NCBI GenBank assembly: GCA_910591455.2
Contig: OU342818.1
Location: 22,668,771 to 22,732,770, forward strand
DNA from: Pholis gunnellus
Taxonomy: Eukaryota > Chordata > Actinopteri > Perciformes > Pholidae
Direction: 5' to 3'
Length of the DNA stretch: 64,000 nt
A program made the position numbers and the translations under genes. The notes below the pieces were generated by a model. That model did not search any database. It saw only the letters and a list, made by a program, of their open reading frames with translations, and was not told the DNA's origin. Shown here piece by piece: positions 58,501-64,000 of this stretch; positions within the stretch are counted from its first letter, which is position 1; the number at the start of each line of letters is the position of its first letter.

Positions 58501-59489
58501 CCTTTATTATAACACCAACATTATTCAAATAGACCTTGTGGTTGCAGAGATATACTCTTTTTATTATGGGAATGCAATTTTTGAGCAGAGGCCTAAAAAA
58601 TAGGTGTTTTTAAAAGGTTAAATATTTGAATCCCAGAACTGTTGTGCTTTTTGGCTGTTTTGGGGTTGAAAGTGCACCGCTGTAAAGGAAAGTGAAGCTC
58701 TTGATTTATAATACAACACAAGAGTGTCATTGCAAAACGGAATGCGGTGCAATCATTGTTTTATCCCTATTATCTTGTTTTCATAATCGTTGGAAGCCAA
58801 AAATTGATTGAAAATATAACCCAGCACCATTTCTAAGTGAATATCAGTGATGAGTGACACTATCTGTCCACATGTCGCTGACATTATGAGCTGTGACTCT
58901 TACCTTGGGAACCATCTTGAGTACTACACAGTGACTCTGCGGGGTCACATCCGACCTCTCATCTCTTCCTTCTCTCCTAGCTTCCTTCTATTGTCCGGTG
59001 TCTTTGAGGCGGGTTTAGTATTTACCGACCTCAAAAACAAGCAGCTGTAAACGAAAGGGGCCCTTCCCCACTGTGGTGCTTGAGACATGCCTACACAATC
59101 CCAGTACACACTTCTCTCACCAAGCCCCAGCAGTCAATTCCTCATTTAATATCACTGGCAATAAATCATCATGGTAATGTCTCCTCATTTGATTTGAGGG
59201 GATCTGATTATGTCTTATTGCGGAGTAATTTGAGCTGAGCTAAATTATTAATCACCATCAGCCTATTGTTTTTCTATTTTTATGTCCTCCAACGCTCTTT
59301 CTGTTAATTGAAATCATTCAAACCTGTGGAGTGACAGCGTGGTTTGTATGCATAATGGCATCGGTGACAACCTATCATAAAGCACTTTGTAAGTTCACCT
59401 GAACTTTTTAGCAATGCTAGCAGCAAGTCTCAAGGGAAGCTAATGTCGGCCGGTCGGTCCACCGCATTAGTCCAGACTGAAATGTCTCA

Positions 59490-59720
59490 ACAGCTGATTG
59501 ATGAATTGGCATGACGTTTGGTAGAGATATCTATGGTGCCCAGAGGACGCATCCTATTGTCTTTGGTGATCCGTTTGGCTTCTTGCATCACAGGGATTTG
59601 CACCAACTTCATGGCATTCATGGTTCTCAGAAACCATACTAATGATTTTGGCGATAACCCCCTGACCCCTTCTAGGGCCACCATGAGGTTGACATTGTCA
59701 GTTTTGAGTAATTTGTCCAA
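59490..59720. repeat. dispersed repeat segment (related to 53525-53665)
   Basis: Shares diverged phrases with 53525-53665, including the end GCCACCATGAGGTTGACATT (59677-59696). An open stretch in it is probably chance. Confidence 0.5.
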
Positions 59721-60132
59721 AAACTTTGCTTTGAAACCAGAACCATCCTCAGTTCAATCACAGATTCCTGGGCAAGTTAACACTTTATTATCGCGTTAGC
59801 GCATTAATTAAGTGCAATAAACAAATAAGGTTATTTTTAACAGCAGTATTCCCTTTACACAGCAGTTAAAATACAGTAATGATTCTGATAATAGATATTC
59901 AGCCGGTGTTCACAACTTTATTTCATGTGTGTAATAGATGCAATTTGAAATATACACCTTGAAAACTGCAAACCTATCTACGTCATGTTTTTTTTTTAAT
60001 GTTTTTTTTACGTTAGTTAAATTCTCAGTAGCGATAACTAAATGATATGCTTACTATACATATTCCAAACAAAAACACTTTAAAAATCATTTAAATGAAT
60101 CATTTATTTTTTGCTTTTTTTTAGTATTTTGG

Positions 60133-60300
60133 TCAGACACATATGCAACGCTGATTACTGTAATATGTGTTGTATTTGTTATAAATGTACGTTGGTATAT
60201 AGAGGGTGATATGAAGCTGTACATGGAGGGACTTAGGACCCAGGGGAATGTAGGTGAAGGAAACAGGAAGAGACAGAAGAGGCGCCACACAAACAGCTGT
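60133..60300. repeat. shared internal block, copy 2 (partner 47772-47945)
   Basis: Close match to 47772-47945, ending at CACAAACAGCTGTTCA. It stops just before the middle element of the nest. Confidence 0.88.
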
Positions 60301-60318
60301 TCACCGCTCCCTCGCTGC

Positions 60319-61362
60319 CCGGTGTTACGGTTTAACCAGGGACCCTGTTAACTGGCGACCTTCAGCCGAATGCGTCTGTTGTTGTCGTAGTTACGGCAGC
60401 TGTTGCCAATAGACGCATTAAGCCGTGTTCACACCAAACGCGTTTAACGCGGCGCGAATCGCGCCAAACGCGCCGCCGGCATCGCCGGGGACTATTTGTG
60501 TTCATTCGCGTCCAGCGCGTCCAACGCGCTGGACGCGGCAAAAAGGGGGCGTGGCTTATCGGCCTGAAAGCTGTTCAACTGTCCGCCATCAACCGTAGAA
60601 AAATAGCCTCTATTTCTGCTCAGTACGTGTTGTGGAAGTCCCAGATATCACGGGGAACTAAACGCCGTCATGTCTGGTTCATAACATAGTCCGGAGGAGC
60701 TCCGTGGATTTCATCGAGCTCACTGTGTCTAGCGAGCCACACGTCGGCTGTTTACTACAGCTGTATGAACACACTATAAACTGACTTGGCTGTGATTTAA
60801 CGGCAATAAACCGACAAAAAGGGACTCCGAAATAACTACGTAATGATGCCGATTTGTACTTGTTTTATCAATGAAGCTCGGATCAATCGGTGCTAGGCTA
60901 TGCTAACATTACGATAACGTCATATAGACGTAAATACGACAGCGTCTATTCATTGTTTGTACCATATGGTTTACACACAAACATGTCTACACATAGTTTG
61001 GTCCGGTCTCTACTGATATGAGGTATCGTAGAGCTCTGGGTGAACATAGCGGCTACAGCATTTATTTTCTGATTTAGCAACGGCAGGACTTCACTGATGA
61101 CGGAGAGAGCAACTCAACGCTGATTGGCTATCGCGCTGGAGCGTCACGCGATTTTTTCGCAGAAGTTCAAATATTTCAACTTCTGCGTTTGGGGCGTTTC
61201 GGCGTTTTGACGCGTCAAACGCGCCATCGCGTCCAACGCGTCTGTACATAGACTTTGAATGTAATCGCGCCGCGTTCAACGCGTTAAACGCGTTTGGTGT
61301 GAACACGGCTTTAGGCTGAAGGTCGGCTGTTAACAGGGTCCCTGGTTAAACCGTAACACCGG
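60319..61362. mobile_element. middle element of the nest
   Basis: The arms CCGGTGTTACGGTTTAACCA (60319-60338) and TGGTTAAACCGTAACACCGG (61343-61362) are perfect inverted repeats. Similarity continues for about 50 bp to TTCAGCC/GGCTGAA. Without the inner insertion it would be only about 150 bp, including an internal hairpin (TGCGTCT at 60371 against AGACGCA at 60411). Confidence 0.8.
60421..61310. mobile_element. Harbinger-like miniature element, 890 bp, TTA duplication
   Basis: The ends AGCCGTGTTCACACCAAACG and CGTTTGGTGTGAACACGGCT are perfect 20-bp inverted repeats. TTA flanks both sides (60418-60420 and 61311-61313), the 3-bp target typical of PIF/Harbinger elements. Subterminal regions are dense in CGCG/AACGCG motifs. 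No transposase frame was recognised. Confidence 0.85.
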
Positions 61363-61497
61363 TTCTTGTGTTAAAAATGTCCACATAATAATTTCTTTTT
61401 AAAACTGCGTTAACACACGATAAAATAATTGTCGGCGTTAATTAACTTGCCCAGCTCTTTTATGTGTGCAGTGTGTGTGTATATATGTATGTATATA

Positions 61498-61937
61498 CAG
61501 CGGGTAAAATAAGTATTGAACATGTCACCATTTTTCTCAGTAAATATATTTCTAAAGGTGCTATTGACATGACATTTTCACCAAATGTCGGTAACAACCC
61601 AAGTAATCCACACATACAAAGAAAACCAAACAAATAAGTTCAGAAATTAAGTTATGTGTAACAAAATGGAATGACACAGGGAAAAAGTATTGAACACACT
61701 TACTGAAATTAATTTAATACTTCGTACAAAAGCCTTTGTTAGTAATGACAGATTCAAAACTAGGCGCATGCATTGCTCAGGTGTGGTTTTGACCCATTCT
61801 TCCACACAGTCTTTAAATCTTGAAGGTTCCGTGGGCCTCTTCTATGAACTCTGATCTTTAGTTCTTTCATAGATTTTCTATTGGATTCAGGTCAGGTGAT
61901 TGGCTGGGCCATTCTATAGCTTTATTTTATTTCTGCA
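61498..61937 (-). mobile_element. truncated Tc1-like element with broken transposase 3' end
   Basis: It starts with a Tc1-type terminus, CAGCGGGTAAAATAAGTATT, preceded by TA (61496-61497). A direct-repeat-like AAAGTATTGAACAC recurs at 61685. On the minus strand, 61915-61880 reads EWPSQSPDLNPIENL, the conserved block with the catalytic Glu of Tc1 transposases. A stop follows at once because of an apparent one-base loss. The N-terminal two thirds and the other end are missing. It belongs to a different family from the intact element at 16001. Confidence 0.82.
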
Positions 61938-62669
61938 GCAAGCAAGCAACAATGTGAAATGTTTTGTTTGCATTGTCAGCAAATTGCCTCAACACAGTGA
62001 GGCTGCTATCTGTAAAATGAAATTAGGAACGCATGTGTGAAACATTTAGTTACAAGTCTCTTGTAAGACAGATGGTGTGTTTTCTCTTGTCCCCGCCCTA
62101 ACATTTGCATGTTGAGCCAATCGGTGGGAGACACCACTTGGTTTCGAGGGAGGACATTGTAACGAGCTCAGTGTGGTTATTCCCTGTTGTTCGTAACGCA
62201 TGTGATCACAGAGCTCAGGTTCAACCGTTTGAGAAGTCAGCGCAGCAGAGACGTCCGTCATTATCTGGCTCATAATGGGGACCGACCCTGTGACCTTCTG
62301 GTCTCAGAAGGTCGCCTCCCACAACACAAATCCTGCCCGCCGTCTCCTCCAATCACAGTTCCTGCGTTCTACAGTATGTGCCTGTAATGTTTGCTTTGGA
62401 TTGTTTATAGGCTGGTGTGAGATAATATCAGACCATAAAGCCATGCGTAGCAGCAATGCTGCATCGTTACTTAAGGCCTGAGCTGAAGTACACTTTTCTA
62501 GCACTGGGGTTTGTTTGTTTTTTCACTTTGGCTCCTCGTGGTGCCTCTCTGCAGCTCCCTTGGCCCTCAGCTCTCCTCTCCTCATCTCCTGCTCTCTACT
62601 CGGCTACCCACCGCTCCTCTTTACTTCTTCCAACTATTTTGGCTCAGAGTTTCTGCTTTATTTGTTTCT

Positions 62670-62814
<145 letters not shown>

Positions 62815-63054
62815 ACGGCTTGCTGCTCTCATTTTTCTCTACTCACACCGTATCTGAATCTCACACAGACACCCAGAAACACACACTTGCACACCTGTCT
62901 TCTCATGCCCTTTGGCTGGGCAGTGGTGTACTGTAGCATACTGGATGTGTGTGTGTGAGTGACTGCAGCTGCTTTTGGCCATCCAGGCTGCCTCCTCGTT
63001 TTCAGCTTCATTTCCCCCTCTAATGAAGATTCAGAGGCAGCGCAGATACTGGCA

Positions 63055-63365
63055 CAGGGCAGGAGAGGAGAGGGAGGGATGAGGAATGAGCGATAAGGGA
63101 GGGAGCAACGACAGCGGGGAAGAGAAAAGAGGCACAAATGAGAGTCAGAAGGATGGGGAGGAGATGGAGGAAAGAGAGGGAAGAGAACAGGAAGCGTCAA
63201 GATAGATGGAGAAGGAAGTATGGGAGAATCCTGAGGAGGGGAGGGAAGCAGCAAGGCAGGCAGGAGAAGAAGAAAGGAGGAGGAGGAGACGAAGAAGAAG
63301 GAGACAAGATGAATGGGGAAGAGGGGAAAGCTACACCAGACCAAAAGAGAGGTAAAAGGCTGATG
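63055..63365. repeat. purine-rich (GA) tract
   Basis: About 310 bp of strongly purine-biased plus strand made of GGAGG, GAAGAAG and GAGAG units. It creates long open stretches on both strands that are not genes. Confidence 0.85.
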
Positions 63366-63516
63366 AGTTCTATGATAAAGATGACTACAAAGAAAGCAGC
63401 CCTCTCTCTTCCTCTCTCTCCAAATTAGCTCCCCGGCTGTGATGAATGGCACAGCACTTAGGACCCAATCGGCAAGCCGACCTTGTCATGTGTGTTGATG
63501 GGGTAGGGTGACTATA

Positions 63517-63529
63517 CCCCCCCCCCCCC
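63517..63529. repeat. poly-C run
   Basis: Thirteen consecutive C. Confidence 0.97.
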
Positions 63530-64000
63530 ACCTCTGTCCCCCTCTTACCTATTGTACCACCTCCTGTGGAAGCAGATGCTGCTAATACCAAGGTGTGTGT
63601 GTGTGTGTGCGTGCATGCTCACTGCGCACGTCCACTGTGTTTGTTTGAGTGGGCGCTTTGTCCTCCAGCCTTTAATGGCAACTCCACACACCGGTGGAAA
63701 CACTCTCAGTTGTGCACTTACACCCACACCTGCCTCGTATGTAGTGACTTTTGTTTTCACGGCATTAGAAGTCACATTATCAGTTTGGAGTTGATGCTGT
63801 CATAAAAGATGATTAGTAAGATGGGACATCTTTTTATTTTGCATCTAAGCTGTTCTAAATGTTAATTGATGGCCTTGTTTTGTTTTTCTTTTTTTTTACA
63901 TTGCCTTTTAGAAGTCCTGTTTTCTTCTTATTGTGTAACTGTTCCACTGATAATTTGTTCTGTTTAAATACGTTCTATCTTGGTCGTTTTTTTCCCATTG

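Larger units (their letters stand above)
59768..61454. mobile_element. outermost element of a three-level nest
   Basis: The ends CTGGGCAAGTTAA (59768-59780) and TTAACTTGCCCAG (61442-61454) are perfect 13-bp inverted repeats. Just inside them, TTATCGCGTTAGCGCATTAA and GCGTTAACACACGATAAAAT face each other. No target duplication is visible. It contains the shared block 60133-60300 and two further nested elements. The superfamily is not clear. Confidence 0.7.

Noticed and set aside
62829..63452. 207-codon open stretch on the minus strand
   Set aside because: It is the Ser/Leu/Pro-rich reading of the purine tract, with no domain and no splice context.

Overview
This is vertebrate DNA, almost certainly from a ray-finned (probably percomorph) fish. 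Two split genes have protein sequences of vertebrate EIPR1 and TRAPPC12. The rest is intron full of Tc1-like transposons, hAT- and Harbinger-like miniature elements, tRNA-derived SINEs and very long CA/TG, CT and TA microsatellites. Nothing bacterial or viral is visible. A 500-base assembly gap lies at 8322-8821.

Left and centre, minus strand: six coding exons of eipr1 (EARP/GARP-interacting WD40 protein) run from the start codon at 38380 down to 5640. They give 217 complete codons of a protein that is about 387 residues in human. The C-terminal exons lie left of the window. The introns carry a complete Tc1-like transposon with an open 346-residue transposase (16001-17631), two hAT-like elements with target-site duplications (11550-12360, 36035-36293), pairs of dispersed repeats, and an inverted repeat whose arms flank exon 3.

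Centre: eipr1 and trappc12 are divergent (head to head), with start codons 811 bp apart. The gap holds a compact promoter region with an ETS-like and an NRF1-like site and an apparent short 5' UTR exon of trappc12.

Right, plus strand: trappc12 (TRAPP complex subunit 12) starts at 39192. A large first coding exon encodes the acidic, low-complexity N-terminus (439 residues). The second coding exon (44544-44660) starts the conserved part, and the TPR-coding exons lie right of the window. The long intron after 44660 holds a hAT-like element with an exact 8-bp duplication and a decayed BED-finger reading frame (50076-51613), another flanked by a 10-bp duplication (47320-48431), a SINE (about 48935-49205), a three-level nest of DNA elements (59768-61454) and a truncated Tc1-like element (61498-61937).

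Both genes act in membrane-traffic tethering: EIPR1 with the EARP/GARP tethers at endosomes and the trans-Golgi network, TRAPPC12 in a TRAPP complex in the early secretory pathway. A shared promoter could therefore co-regulate related functions. I found no new biological system. The most interesting items are the exon-flanking inverted repeat, the intact Tc1 element, the nested transposons, three perfect short hairpins and several candidate conserved non-coding segments.
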